NCBI GenBank assembly: GCA_025766275.1
Contig: JAFKAC010000002.1
Span: 372,001-436,000 of the forward strand
Source of the DNA: Lactarius indigo
Lineage: Eukaryota > Basidiomycota > Agaricomycetes > Russulales > Russulaceae
Length of the DNA stretch: 64,000 nt
Reading direction: 5' to 3'
Under the pieces are notes generated by a model. The model was not told where the DNA came from. It saw nothing but the letters and a program-made list of their open reading frames with translations, and ran no database searches. Shown piece after piece: positions 1 to 11,091 of this stretch. Position 1 is the first letter of the stretch; every line of letters starts with the position of its first letter. Both the position numbers and the translations under genes were made by a program.

Positions 1-49
1 AGTGCCTGATGTCTCACATCTACGTGTCTTTGGATGCAAGGGGTACATG
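1..49 (+). pseudogene. copia integrase fragment
   Basis: These 49 bases closely match the intact copia element at 37571-37619 and read as the integrase segment ending in VFGCKGYM. The fragment is cut at base 49 by the start of a copia-type LTR in the opposite orientation. It is a remnant whose left part lies outside the window. Confidence 0.8.
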
Positions 50-666
50 TGATGAACAGACACATAAGAACTATACTCACAGTGGACTGATAGTACTGTG
101 GTGAGATATAGAGGGTGACTGGAAGCAGCACAGGGGTGTCAAGCAGAGTGAAGCAAAGTGGAAGTCTGGCACACAGCAGTGAGAGAACTGATAATAGTAT
201 TACAGTGGAGAGAACATACCTGGCACACAGCAGTGAGAGAACTGATGTGGACCAGGAGCGTACAAGCACCACTACTTATACTGTACAGAGGTGTGACACT
301 AGTACAAGGGTAGTAACGTAGAGTCACAGAATACAAGGAGCGTTGTTCTACACACAGGACAAAAGGAGTGTATGAAAAGAGAACAAGGCGACTAGAACAA
401 AGAGAGTCCAGACAAAGATGATATCATAATGACATCACAATAAAGATAAGAACTAAAGGAGAACAAAGGACTGAGTACAATGAAGTGTCCGGAGTGTTCT
501 ACATGATGTCATAGTACATGATGTCATACATGACACAATGATCAGCGCTAGATTGTACAGATCAAATGTAAGTAATCTACAAGTCCAATTAATCTAATCT
601 AAAGCAGTCCATGCTGCAAGTCCGGTCCGTACGAGCCACTAAGTGCGCAAGGGTCACTTATCAACA
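50..666 (-). repeat. Diverged copia-type LTR, inverted
   Basis: Read on the minus strand this is a diverged copy of the LTR at 34109-34716: it starts TGTTGATAAGTGACCC and ends CTGTTCATCA, so the plus strand runs TGATGAACAG to TTATCAACA. The flanking five bases (acatg, ctttc) do not match, so it is not a clean solo LTR. The left flank is copia pol and the right flank is a 5'-truncated Gypsy-A LTR, which suggests a rearrangement. Confidence 0.8.
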
Positions 667-1207
667 CTTTCCATTCCCAGTACTATATGAGCCCTGTATG
701 ACTACATGGACTTTACGATTACCTGGTTCCTATCGCACGCCCTGCTTATCAATGATCTCTCTTGATAAAGCTTGACATGTGCTAGTTTCCGCTTTGTTCC
801 TACTCACGTGCGATCCCGTGTGATTTGCCTTTGTTCCCATTATGCCTATACTTTGTTCTCTTTATGTTCTTCCCTTTATCCACTGATTGAGCAATGGTGC
901 CATTTGTTTGTAGAGACAACACGGCTCATCTTGTATTTAAGCCTAGCCCTACCTAGCTTGTACAGTAGACTAGACTTCTTGTGTAATACTACACTCATCT
1001 AAACCAAACACCTTTGCGCTTCCTTTGTCTCACGAACTCCGTCCTCCGCTAGACCTTCGAGTCTTAGCCTTCCTCTGCAATCCAAGTGACTGACGTCCTT
1101 GTGATCCTTGTGCATCCTCTTACTGAAGCCAAGCCTTGGAGCTTGTGCTACCGTGATTCGACTGACTTGGTACAGGTTGTACCTAATGCCCCTGTAGTGG
1201 CGTTAGA
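667..1207 (+). repeat. Gypsy-A 5' LTR, 5'-truncated
   Basis: Homologous to the 560-bp Gypsy-A LTR (for example 22891-23450 read on the minus strand) but lacking roughly the first 40 bases. TATTTAA is at 934-940 and the self-primer 11-mer AGACTAGACTT at 967-977, giving the same 33-nt spacing as in the young copies. It ends CGTTAGA instead of CGTTACA. Confidence 0.88.
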
Positions 1208-1209
1208 TT

Positions 1210-1220
1210 AAGTCTAGTCT
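1210..1220 (+). other. Gypsy-A' primer-binding site
   Basis: AAGTCTAGTCT lies two bases (TT) inside the LTR end and is the exact reverse complement of AGACTAGACTT at 967-977 in the LTR. Even this old copy keeps the 11-nt complementarity expected of Tf1-type self-priming. Confidence 0.75.
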
Positions 1221-1235
1221 CTATAGCTGCACACC

Positions 1236-3358
1236 GTGGCTCTCACCAGCTGAAGCCGAACCCAGTTTGTCCAGGAATACCTGGAATGACACCCACACGA
1301 TGACCTCCGACCCTCCATCAAGGGAACTGCTCTTTGGAGAAACACCCCACATGATGAGGGATACTACGTCTACAACCCTGACAAACTCTTGTATGAACCC
1401 ATCAAATACATCGAAGACCAGCATATTTGGGCCTACATTGCCTACTCTGACTCAAAACACTCTTGGTATTCATACAAACCGGTCCCCGCACACCTAGGAT
1501 TGGGACCAGGAAAAGGTCAAATTCAAGCCATCGACGCTGATTCAGATGGTGAAGAACCAGTATCAGAACCAGACTCTGAAGAAAACCCCACTCTTACCCC
1601 CACCATCCCAAGACCAGTTGACTTTGCATCATATGCCAACATGTCCAGCACCCAACTCTCCACCACCCTCACCACCACCCAACCCTCAGGAAGTTCCCTA
1701 CCGACAGCAGCCTCATCAGCGAATCCTTCAGGTAGTGGAGGACATTCTCTGGGAGGAAGTATGTCAGCAAGTGGAGGAGGCCCTGCAGGAAGCACAGGAT
1801 GTTACGCCCTAGCAGGGGCGTGGGTTCTAAAGGTTCTGAATCACACAAGTATCAAGCGAAGACCTCTGTTGTCTTATTGCTATGAAATACGAGTGACAAA
1901 AGTGTGGCACAAGGTGCAGCACTACTCTGCTGTGTAGGACTCCTCGTCCGAAGTGTCTAACACTTCTCTACACTTGATCTTGCTAGTGCACAGAGTATAA
2001 CAGGTGTAACACGTTGATATAGTTCAACTGCAAAGACTTCGAAGTGTCCTGGTTAGGGACCGAGGTAGGGGGTGCACAAGAAGAGAGGGATAAGGCGAGG
2101 TCACACCAAAGTACAGAGGCAAGGTTGCTAGATTGCAAACGAAGCCAAGTCTGGCTTCCTGCGGTCTATGGTACAGGTTTATATAGGACAGGGTTCCAAA
2201 CAACATGAACACAAGTCCACACAATATCAAAGAGACTAAACGGAGTAAACAGAAGTTCGGATCAAAGAAACAGCGCCACTAGTAACAGTAGCTCCTTTGG
2301 TAACAAGGTATAGTACAGAAGGGGAAGGCAGGGTGGAGACATACTGTGTCCGAAGCGTCGGATCATAACACAGGAGGCCATCATGGAGGCGGTGCACCTG
2401 GAGGTGGAGGTGGTGTGCCTGGAGGTGGAGGCGGCATGCCTGGAGGCAGAGGTGGCACACCTGGAGGCAGAGCAGGCACTGGAGGCACTGCTATTGGAGG
2501 AGCCCCACCCCCGAATGGACGACTTGGGGGAAATCCACCCCCAGAGTTCACTGGAGACTGAGAAACCAGTCGAGTGTTCCTCAACGCCTTTGCCCTTTAT
2601 TGAGGAATGAACCCAAATGTCCAACAATTAATCCTCCCCTACTCCTGAGCAATGACCCTCCTATCATACATCAGAGGGCTGTTAGTGGATGACTGGGTTG
2701 AAGAACAAATTCAATGGTTAGTAGACCAACTAGTGGGAGGAGTGGCCATGAACGCGGAAAACTTGTGGAACACCATAGAAACGTGCTTCATACAAGCATA
2801 CACCAACACCACTCAACAACAGAAAGCATGACATTCCATTCAGAATCTTTGAATGGAAAAAGAAGATATCAACACATACATTGCCAAGTTCTCAAATCTG
2901 GCAAACAAGGCTGGATATAACAAAGACAAAGCCACGACTCTGGAAATTTTCCAGAAAGGACTGCCAAATGCACTAGTGGTTAATGCAATCAAATTCCATC
3001 ACACAATAACATGGGATGACTGGAAGGCAGTGGTCACCCTTCAACAAGCAGAATACCTCCTCCTCAAGGACAAACTCACCAAAGGAAAAGGAGGGGACAA
3101 ACAAGGAGGAGCCTCCCAAGACCAATGGCTATCAACACTAAACAAAAACAGAGACCCAAATGCAATGGATGTCAGTTGCACCTGTGCCTGCGCTGCCATG
3201 ACAGACGAAGAAAAGAGACAACTCCAAAAGGAAGGGAGATGTTTCCAATGCCAAGGACAGGGGCATATCTCACGCTTCTGCCCTCAGAAACCTGCGACAG
3301 CCATCAAATCAGCAGACACCACTACTCCTGCAGCACCTACCACAGCTACCATCTCTAT
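1236..3358 (+). pseudogene. gag: Gypsy-A' gag, 5' part (decayed)
   Basis: Homologous along its length to the 553-aa Gag of the young Gypsy-A copies. Recognisable parts are the segment around EYIEDQHIWAY, the Gly-rich PGGGGG repeats near 2385-2480, the capsid-like region, and a CX2CX4HX4C zinc knuckle (CFQCQGQGHISRFC) near 3240-3282. The first codon is GTG (1236-1238), as in the young copies. In-frame TGA replaces Arg soon after it (1250), with more downstream. It is interrupted by the solo LTR at 1800-2370 and by Gypsy-B' at 3359; the last part is at 28250-28385. Not functional. Confidence 0.88.
1800..2370 (-). repeat. Solo LTR of an otherwise unseen family (F)
   Basis: A 571-bp insert bounded by TG...CA (TGTTACGCCC to GATCATAACA) and flanked by the perfect 5-bp duplication CAGGA (1795-1799, 2371-2375). 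Removing it restores the Gypsy-A gag reading. On the minus strand there is a strong TATATAAA (from 2185 downwards) and, 33 nt later, AGACTTGGCTTC (2152-2141). That is the place where the other gypsy families carry their self-primer, so orientation is taken as minus. Confidence 0.88.
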
Positions 3359-4211
3359 TGTTATGGTACGGACCTATTACGCATTCTCAGTGACTCATGG
3401 CCGGTTATGACTACGGCCCAATAGTAGTATTAGTCATGGACCTTTACATCGTATCAGTCAGCATTGTAGTTCACATGTGATTGTGACTCATGTATGACTC
3501 ATTCCTAGGATAGCTGTACTTGTCATGCCCATGTGACATCACAGTCACGAGACCCGCCACGTCGAATCGATTGCCAGCGAACGTCCTTCTTGCCAGCTGT
3601 CTCTGCCACGTATGATGCCCTTTTGCCAGCTCATTAGCAGTCCGTAAATACTAGAAAATAGTCCCGAAAACCCCCAGTCTGTACGAGTATAAAGAGGTAG
3701 CCATAGAGTAGCACATACCTTGTCTACTCTTCGTTTGAATCCAGTGTTTCCCCTTTCACTTGCGTGCTCGTTGAGTGCTCCAAGTCAGCATCTTCTACTT
3801 GTGTAAACACACAAGTCATCGACTTCGACTTCGTCACGGAACGGTCCGCTGGTACTGTGACAGTACTAGGGTTTGAGCTAGTTATGCTATTAGTTAGCTA
3901 TTATTCTAGCGGCGCTTTAAAGCCCGCGCGTACCTGCATAAGTAGTCAACTCAGAAGACCAAGAGTCTCCATCTTGGTCTTCTTCAATCCACCACTTGAC
4001 TCGTTCTCTATCTACCTTAGTCTCGGACTAAGTGTGCTTCCACTGTTACTCACCAAGGAGTAACCTTCTTCTACCTTTGCTGCAGCGTGTACCAGTGTGT
4101 CCCTGTTCAGCCAGTGTTGGGTTGACACGTGATCCCCATTTGCCTGATTTTTGCTAAGTCGACTACGCCTTTCTCGTGTCCAGGTCGGACTCATGCCGGT
4201 GGAGCGTAACA
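3359..4211 (+). repeat. Gypsy-B' 5' LTR containing a foreign solo LTR
   Basis: Runs TGTTATGGTACGG to GGAGCGTAACA. It is 853 bp, against 506 bp for its 3' partner; the extra 347 bp are exactly the 342-bp insert at 3521-3862 plus one 5-bp duplication. The primer 11-mer ATCTTGGTCTT is at 3971-3981. The upstream TATA equivalent has decayed to CATAAG. Confidence 0.92.
3521..3862 (+). repeat. Solo LTR (family E) inside the Gypsy-B' LTR
   Basis: A 342-bp TG...CA element (TGTCATGCCC to CTGTGACA) flanked by GTACT on both sides (3516-3520, 3863-3867), absent from the partner LTR at 27739-28244. TATAAAG at 3688 suggests plus orientation, but this is weak. No internal sequence of this family is in the window. 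Confidence 0.85.
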
Positions 4212-4213
4212 TT

Positions 4214-4224
4214 AAGACCAAGAT
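4214..4224 (+). other. Gypsy-B' primer-binding site
   Basis: AAGACCAAGAT begins two bases after the 5' LTR ends at 4211 and is the exact reverse complement of ATCTTGGTCTT at 3971-3981 in the LTR, the arrangement expected for self-primed reverse transcription. Confidence 0.8.
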
Positions 4225-4470
4225 CCTCATTGTGGCGTACTCGACTAGAGACCAGTGGACGTCCTTCCATCCCTATCATATTGAACGACGAGGAGATCGC
4301 AACGTACCAACAAGATTCTTAGGAGCAGCTCAGTGGAGAGAATGAGGAGAAGACACTGGATATTTTGTAGAGTTTAACGGTCCCAACCGTTTTCAACCTG
4401 TTGAGTTCAATTTCGAACACCTCTGTTGGACCGAGATTACTTGGAACCCCATAGACCATCACTGGGACAT

Positions 4471-4976
4471 TGTTACACTCCACCGGCGTCAGTCTGACTT
4501 GGACTTATGAGAGGCGTAATCGACTTAGTGAAAGACAGGCGAATGGGGATCTCATGTCAACCCAACGCAGACTGAACAGGGGCACAGAGGCACACGCTGC
4601 AGTCAAGATGAGGGAGTACTATCCTTGGTGGATAGAAGCGGAGGCACACTTAGTCTGAGACTAAGGCTAACAAGAGATGAGTCAAATGGTGGATTGAAGA
4701 AGACCAAGATGGGGACTCTTGGTCTTCCGAGTCAACTACTTATACAGATACGCGCGGGCTTTAAAGCGCCACTAGAACAGTAAGTAACCAATAGCGTAAC
4801 TAGTTTGAACCCTAGTACAGCTATCCTAGGAATGAGTCATACATGAGTCACAATCACATGCGAACTACTCTGCTGACTGATACGATGTAAGAGTCCATGA
4901 CTAATACTGATACCGGACCGTAGTCATAACCGGTCATGAGTTGTGTGTAATGAGTCACCAAGTCCATACCGTAACA
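4471..4976 (-). repeat. Antisense solo LTR of the Gypsy-B family
   Basis: A 506-bp insert (TGTTACACTCC to CATACCGTAACA) that is the reverse complement of a Gypsy-B LTR, flanked by GACAT on both sides (4466-4470, 4977-4981). Removing it restores the gag reading. So a Gypsy-B family member inserted into another Gypsy-B member and later collapsed to one LTR. Confidence 0.92.
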
Positions 4977-6667
4977 GACATTGTACAACCAGCAGGAAGA
5001 AATTACAACTGCGATATCGACATGTGAGAACTCAACAGCCATGCAGACTATGGTCCTATTGACGGACAAGCACAGGAACACACTGACGAAGGAGTCAGCG
5101 GAGAAGAAGCCTCCGATAGTCAACAATCCCCAAGCAGAGGAAACATGCCAGCAGAAGACGCTAGCCTAGGAGCCATTGAAGATCACATTATACAATGAAC
5201 TGAGTCTCTCACTATCCACCAACCCGAACCAGAAGTAATCCACGTTCACAGCCCAGCAGTTGCAATGGCTACTGCCACCATCACACAAGAGGAAGTATCA
5301 CTCACCACCGAAGCAAGGGATCAAATAGCCCTAGAAGAGCAGAGACGAATCGCCATGGAATCGCAAGCCAACCTAGCCCCCATCAACCCATATACTGGTC
5401 ATCGAATGACAGACGACGATGTAGCAATCCATCGTGCTATCGGACCTGATGTAGCTGACCCCCCTAGCAGAGGAGGTGGACCCCCTGGCGACTTACCAGG
5501 AGGAGGACCCCCACCCAGAGGATCCAGATTTGGAGGATTTCCCGGAGGACCCCCAGGGGGAGGACACCCTGGAGGAGGATTACCAGGTGCAGGTCCCATT
5601 GCTCCTCCTCTAAATAGCAAACTAGCTGGTGAAGCACCCATAGTATTCAACAGAGAACGCACCAAAGTCGAAGCATTCCTTATGCAATGGCATGTATACT
5701 GGGGCATGAATGCAGACGAAGGCATCATGGCAACCCCATATCAACGTGGCCTACTTTTCCTTTCCTACATCAAGGGTGTCAACATCAGTGAATGGGTACT
5801 GGCCATGCTTACCTGGCTTAACGGTCAGATACAAGTGGGGATACCTTGAACCAGTGAAGGGTTATGGAACGAAGTTACACGCAGCTTCATGCAGCACTTC
5901 AGAAATACAATGGAACAAGAACAAGCCCAATACGAATTGAAGAAAGGGCTTAAGATGGTTGGGGGTAATCTAGATGAGTATTGCACTCAATTTGAACAGC
6001 TAGTGCGACGTGCACATTATCGGCTTGATGATCCCCAGACGCTCAACCTATTCGCAAGTGGGTTACCCACTGATCTCTACTCCAAAGTGTACACCCTCGA
6101 CTCCCCACGAGACTATCATGAATGGAAGGAGGCAGCCACTACACGTCAACAACAATACATGCACCTCAAAGCCATGCTCAACAAAGGAGCACCACAGAAA
6201 CAAGAAAGATCACAGCGGCAGCGTCAATGGCAAGGACCACCAAGAAGCTCCTGGCAGCCCAGGAATCTTCCAAGAGACCTGAACGCAATGGACACATTGG
6301 CAGATCGAATCCGAGGACGACTAATGGGAGCTGAGGACATACTTGCTCCTCGGCCTCCATATCAACCTCGAGGGGGATTCCTACAGAGAGGAGGAGGATG
6401 TAATAACCAAAGGCCAGTCACATGTTACAATTGCGGAAAGGATGGACACATGGCCCGCGATTGCAGACAACCAAGGAAGGACTATCAGTCCCAAACCTCA
6501 ACTAGTCGGTATATCAACACCGACTACCATCAGCAAGAACCCGAAATTGCTACCTGGGCAATCCAAGAAGTACCCCCCCAACAGCGCACCAGCGATTGGC
6601 TCAATGGAGTAGCAGGAGAATCGGATGATGTAAAGGACATTATCCTCCAACAGTTATGGAAAAAGGA

Positions 6668-6674
6668 GGGTTTT
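6668..6674 (+). other. -1 slip site, Gypsy-B' gag/pol
   Basis: GGGTTTT read as G GGT TTT in the gag frame fits the X XXY YYZ rule for -1 frameshifting. The gag stop (TGA) follows four codons later, and the -1 frame continues into pol. The same heptamer is at the same place in Gypsy-B (42492-42498) and Gypsy-C (14928-14934). Confidence 0.7.
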
Positions 6675-9637
6675 CAGGATGCCTGAACCCATCGGCCTGG
6701 GTGAGGGCAGTTAATTGTAACAGTGTAATCATGACTCGCTATCGTTCTATGAGAGTTCCAGTATTGATTTGCACCAGTTACGCAACGGCCAACATATGAG
6801 CACTCATTGACTCCGGAGCAACTCACTGCTTCATGCGACCCTCCTTCATAAAAAGGATGGGACTTGGGACCAAACCACTCGACGTCCCAAAAAAAATATG
6901 GAATATCGACAATACAGAAAACAAGTCGGGGCATATCACTCATTATACTGATGTCGATGTTCAAACTAAAGGAATTCATAAGGAAATTCGCTTCCTTATT
7001 ACAGACATCAGCAACGAAGACATCATGCTGGGATACCCCTGGCTTGCTATTTACAACCCGCATATCAAATGGTCGCAAGCCGCCATACATGAAGATATGC
7101 TCCCTATCATTATTCGATCAACTAACCCTTACATCAAGAAGATGCTGGTAGTTGCAGCAGTCACCATTCAGAACGACGACTACGAAGTAGTACATTCCTG
7201 TGTTATCACAGATGAACAACAACAACAGTTCGAGGAAGGATGCCGAATCAGAGCCACCGCTACCGATCTTGCCATCGCTGCTCAACAATATGTCACTAAA
7301 GCTGAGTTACCCCCTGAATATTGTGAATTTGAACACCTCTTCAGTGAGGAAGCGTCAGACAGGTTTCCACCCAGCAGGCCCTGGGATCACGCCATTGAAT
7401 TTAAGCCAGGAACAGCCGACGCAATCGACTGCAAGATATATCCCATGACTCAAGAAGAGGACAAAAAGCTATGTGAATAGATCGACGAGCAACTCAAGAA
7501 GGGGTATATACGACCCTCTAAATCCCCATACGCCTCATCCTTCTTCTTTATCAAGAAGAAGGATGGGAAGTTGCGACCGGTCCAAGACTATCGAAAGATC
7601 AATGCTGTCACTATTCGCAATCAATACCCTCTCCCTCTTATCTCTGACCTCATTACCGACCTCAGCAATGCTCACATCTACACCAAACTTGATGTTAGAT
7701 GGGGGTATAATAACGTATGCATCAAAGAAGGAGATGAGGAAAAGGTGGCATTCAAAACGCGATATGGATTATTCGAACCAACGGTGATGTTCTTCGGCTT
7801 AACCAACTCTCCTGCAACATTCCAGACTATGATGAACTTCATATTCAGGGATATCATAGCCAAACACGAAGCTTGTGGCACAGTCATCAGGGTATATATG
7901 GATGATATTGGCATCACTACTGGACTTCAATACTCGCTAAACGACCACATCGAAGTGGTCAAAGATGTCCTCCGTGTATCGGCAGAACATGACCTTTACT
8001 ACAAACTTGAAAAGTGCCTCTTCCACTCCCCACATATGGATTACCTGGGGGTAATCCTTGAAAAGGGGGTGACGTGTATGGACCCTGTCAAAATTTCTGG
8101 CATTAAGGATTGGCCTATGCCAACCAAAGTTAAGGACGTCCGCTCTTTTCTTGGGTTTTGCAATTTTTACTGACCCTTCATACAAGGCTTTGCAACCAAA
8201 GCACGACCACTTAACAAGCTCACACGCAAAGACATTGAATGGCACTGGGGCACTGAAGAAGAAAAGGCATTCCAAGACCTTAAAACCCTTGTCACCAGTG
8301 AACCCATTCTAGTGCACCCAGATCGTGCTAAGCAATTTGAATTGGAAGTAGACACGTCCAGCTTTGCAACAGGTGCAGTACTTCTTCAACGAAAAGAGGA
8401 TGGCAAATGACACCCTATCAGCTACTACTCCTCGACACTCAACAAAGCCGAACGAAATTACGATATTTATGACCTCGAACTCTTGGCCATTGTCAAAGCC
8501 TTCTGACACTGGAGACCCCTCTTAGCGGGTTCTCCTCACAAAATCAAAGTATTCTCCGATCATCTCAACCTGCAATATTGGAAGTCACCACAAAAGATCA
8601 GTAGATGAGTAGCCAGGGAAGTACTCAAACTCTTGGAATACAACTTCAAGATTCACCACATTAAAGGGACTTCCAACGGACATGCCAACGCCCTCTCGTG
8701 AAGGCCAGACTATGATCAAGGAGAAAACAACAACAAAGGGATAACGGTGTTACCAGAGAACGTCTTTGTACGCACCGCCACACTAGAAGAACCACAACAA
8801 CCACATTGGAGACCAGAGATCTTGCCTGCAGAGATGACCCCAGAACATCCCATCTATGAACAAGATCTAGCTGAGTTGAAGCCTTGGGTTGATGCGCACA
8901 GGCTAAAAGACATCGAAGGAACGTGGTACAAGGATGGACACCGAGTAGTCACCGGTGGTATCCATGACAAGTGAACCATTATCGCTGCTCACCACGACTC
9001 CCCTGTTTACGGCCACCCTGGTATCAAACGTACTCTCCAACTCACTGAACGACATTACTGGTGGCCACAAATGAAAAACGATGTTCAAGACTATGTCAAA
9101 GGTTGTGCAGAATGCCAGCGACATAAAGTTAACCTCTGCCCCATCAGAGCGCCTCTGCAACCCATTTATCCCAAACCGGAAGCCCTGCCGTTCAAAACCA
9201 TTGCAGTGGACTTTATTACCAAACTCCCCGTCTCCTGTGGTTATGACTCTATTCTTACTGTCACAGATCATGACTGCACCAAAGCTGCCATTTTCATTCC
9301 CTGTAATGAAGAAATAACGGCTGAGGGGACCACTGCCCTGTACGTCTCTCATGTCTTCCCACGGTTCGGACTTCCCTCGCGTGTAATCAGTGACCGAGAT
9401 CCCCACTTTGCATCCAAGTTCATGCAGGAAACATGCAAAATCCTTGGCATTAGCCAAAATATCTCGACTGCTTATCACCCCAGAACTGACGGCCAATCGG
9501 AACGAACAAATCAGTGGTTGGGGCAATATCTCCGCTTCTGGGTAAATGAACGACAAGACGACTGGGTTTGTTATCTGCCCATGGCAGAATTCACGCATAA
9601 CAACTGGCCCAACGAAACCACATGGGAGTCCCCATTC
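6675..9637 (+). pseudogene. pol: Gypsy-B' pol, 5' part (protease to integrase core)
   Basis: Homologous to Gypsy-B pol. Domains in order: aspartic protease with DSGATHCF (about 6810-6833), reverse transcriptase with the YMDD box (about 7898-7910), RNase H, integrase H2C2 zinc region with CAEC (about 9106-9117), then the core with VDFITKLP and ISDRDPHFAS. Numerous Arg-to-TGA stops include YRPF to Y-stop-PF near 8171. It is cut at 9637 by Gypsy-C and resumes at 25888. Confidence 0.88.
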
Positions 9638-10176
9638 TGTAACGTTGTCACAACGTTAGCTCGACTTGAGCTCGGAACGGGCGGTAACAACTTAGCAGAT
9701 AGTCACGATGACACAAAGGTCCATGCTCTTGCCTTAGTGAACACTCAGAGGTGCACCAGCAAGCCTTGTCTCTTAGTCTTGAAAGCAAGAAGCCCAAGTA
9801 GCATGAAGAACGAATAAAGAAATAGAGAAGAGGATCTGAGTGACGATTCAAGAAGACCAAGATGGCATATCTTGGTCTTCACCGATTACCTTAAATACAA
9901 ATCGAGCAGGCTTTCAAGCGCTGCTATGAGTCACCGTAATGTAGCGTCCTACGTATTGCGAAAGTAACTCAAACCCTAATACAACTAGTACTGGTACTAG
10001 TGGCGCGACCATCAGTCAGCTATCGTATCCAATCTCCTATCACACTACCATAACACCGATCGTAAAGGCCCGAGGCCACGAGTCCGTGACTAATTTACCT
10101 TACAGCTGTAGTCACCACTGGTACAGTAAGGGTTCTCCACAGTCATCGTAATACTCATACAAGTCGGAATGTAACA
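9638..10176 (-). repeat. Gypsy-C 3' LTR
   Basis: 539 bp, TGTAACGTTGTC to GGAATGTAACA on the plus strand, the same length as its partner at 25344-25882 but with many transitions between them, indicating an older insertion than Gypsy-A1. CATTC lies immediately outside. Confidence 0.93.
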
Positions 10177-10206
10177 TCACCCTTCTTTTAAGTGTGAGAC
10201 ACCGGC

Positions 10207-11091
10207 TTACTGAAAGTCCCTCGGCGCCCAATCGCGCTGCTCGTCCGCAATGCATTCCATCGCTGTAGTGTGCTCCAGTCGGTAGATGGAGTCACATCTG
10301 TTGTCCTGCGCACACTCAATCATGGTGTGGAGTTGGGCTACTCTGGCACGAAGCTGATCCAGCTCATAGCTGGCGGTGCGATAGCGTGTGACCTCTGCGG
10401 TGAGGGACTCGTCGTTGATGCGATTGAGGGCACAATCCGTTATCTTGTCGGCCGCGAATATGACGAGGTCTTCGTGCAGGTACGTGGGGCGGAGAGCAGC
10501 TGATACATGCGGCTCGGCATAGAACAGCTTACCGTAGATGTGTGGGGAGCCCGGTATGACTCCTAAGATCAAGGGGTCGGCTCCCCCAATGATCTGGACG
10601 TGCGACGCGTCCCTCTCTACTCCGTCGGGTCTGGTGATGGGGTATCGAATGTAATGGGGTCATTGGTTTGCCCGGAACCCTTTAGGCACAATGACATGCG
10701 CAGGATCCTCGGCGGCAGTGATCGGATGGTGATCGGCGGTGCCAGGCACGTGCACACGTCCTTGATACATGGGGGACCTGTCGGTGTAGACGAGCCAGGG
10801 AGTGATGTGGGGATTATCAGCGTCATGTTTCATTCGTAAGAAGGGATGTCTTGCCAGGTAATAATCTTCGTCGTCATGGCCAGCCTCAGCTGCTGCCATC
10901 GCTGCTGTCGCTCTCGCATCTCCCTCAGTTGGGTCGCTGCTGAGTCCAGCTGCTCCTTCTGCTACTCCGCTGCTACTCTCTTCCAACCCTCCAACTCGTA
11001 TTCCATCAGTGCTTGAATGCTGGTCGTTGCTCGGGAAAATTCTGCGAATGCCAATGAGGTTGTCGCTTGGGGGGATAGCGGCGATGGGTTC
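10207..11091 (-). pseudogene. pol: Gypsy-C post-chromodomain module
   Basis: Continuation of the pol reading after the chromodomain, in pieces because of stops. One piece has DDEDYYLARHPFLR. The last, ending at 10207, has GVIPGSPHIYGKLFYAEPH followed by a helical stretch containing DESLTAEVTRYR. These align with the C-terminal 380 or so residues of Gypsy-B Pol (GLVSGSPYVYGQPLYARPH ... DESLTAEIHRFR) and more distantly with the separate third ORF of Gypsy-A. Function unknown; see the findings. Confidence 0.7.

Larger units (their letters stand above)
4232..6686 (+). pseudogene. gag: Gypsy-B' gag (decayed, interrupted)
   Basis: Homologous to the Gag of Gypsy-B (40576-42510): STRDQWTSF near the start, Gly/Pro-rich middle (about 5455-5600), capsid-like region with NEV..SFMQ, and a zinc knuckle CYNCGKDGHMARDC near 6424-6465. 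The conserved first codon is GTG (4232-4234). In this copy an ATG lies 39 nt upstream in frame (4193-4195), where Gypsy-B has ACG. It is broken by TGA codons and by an antisense solo LTR at 4471-4976. Confidence 0.88.
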
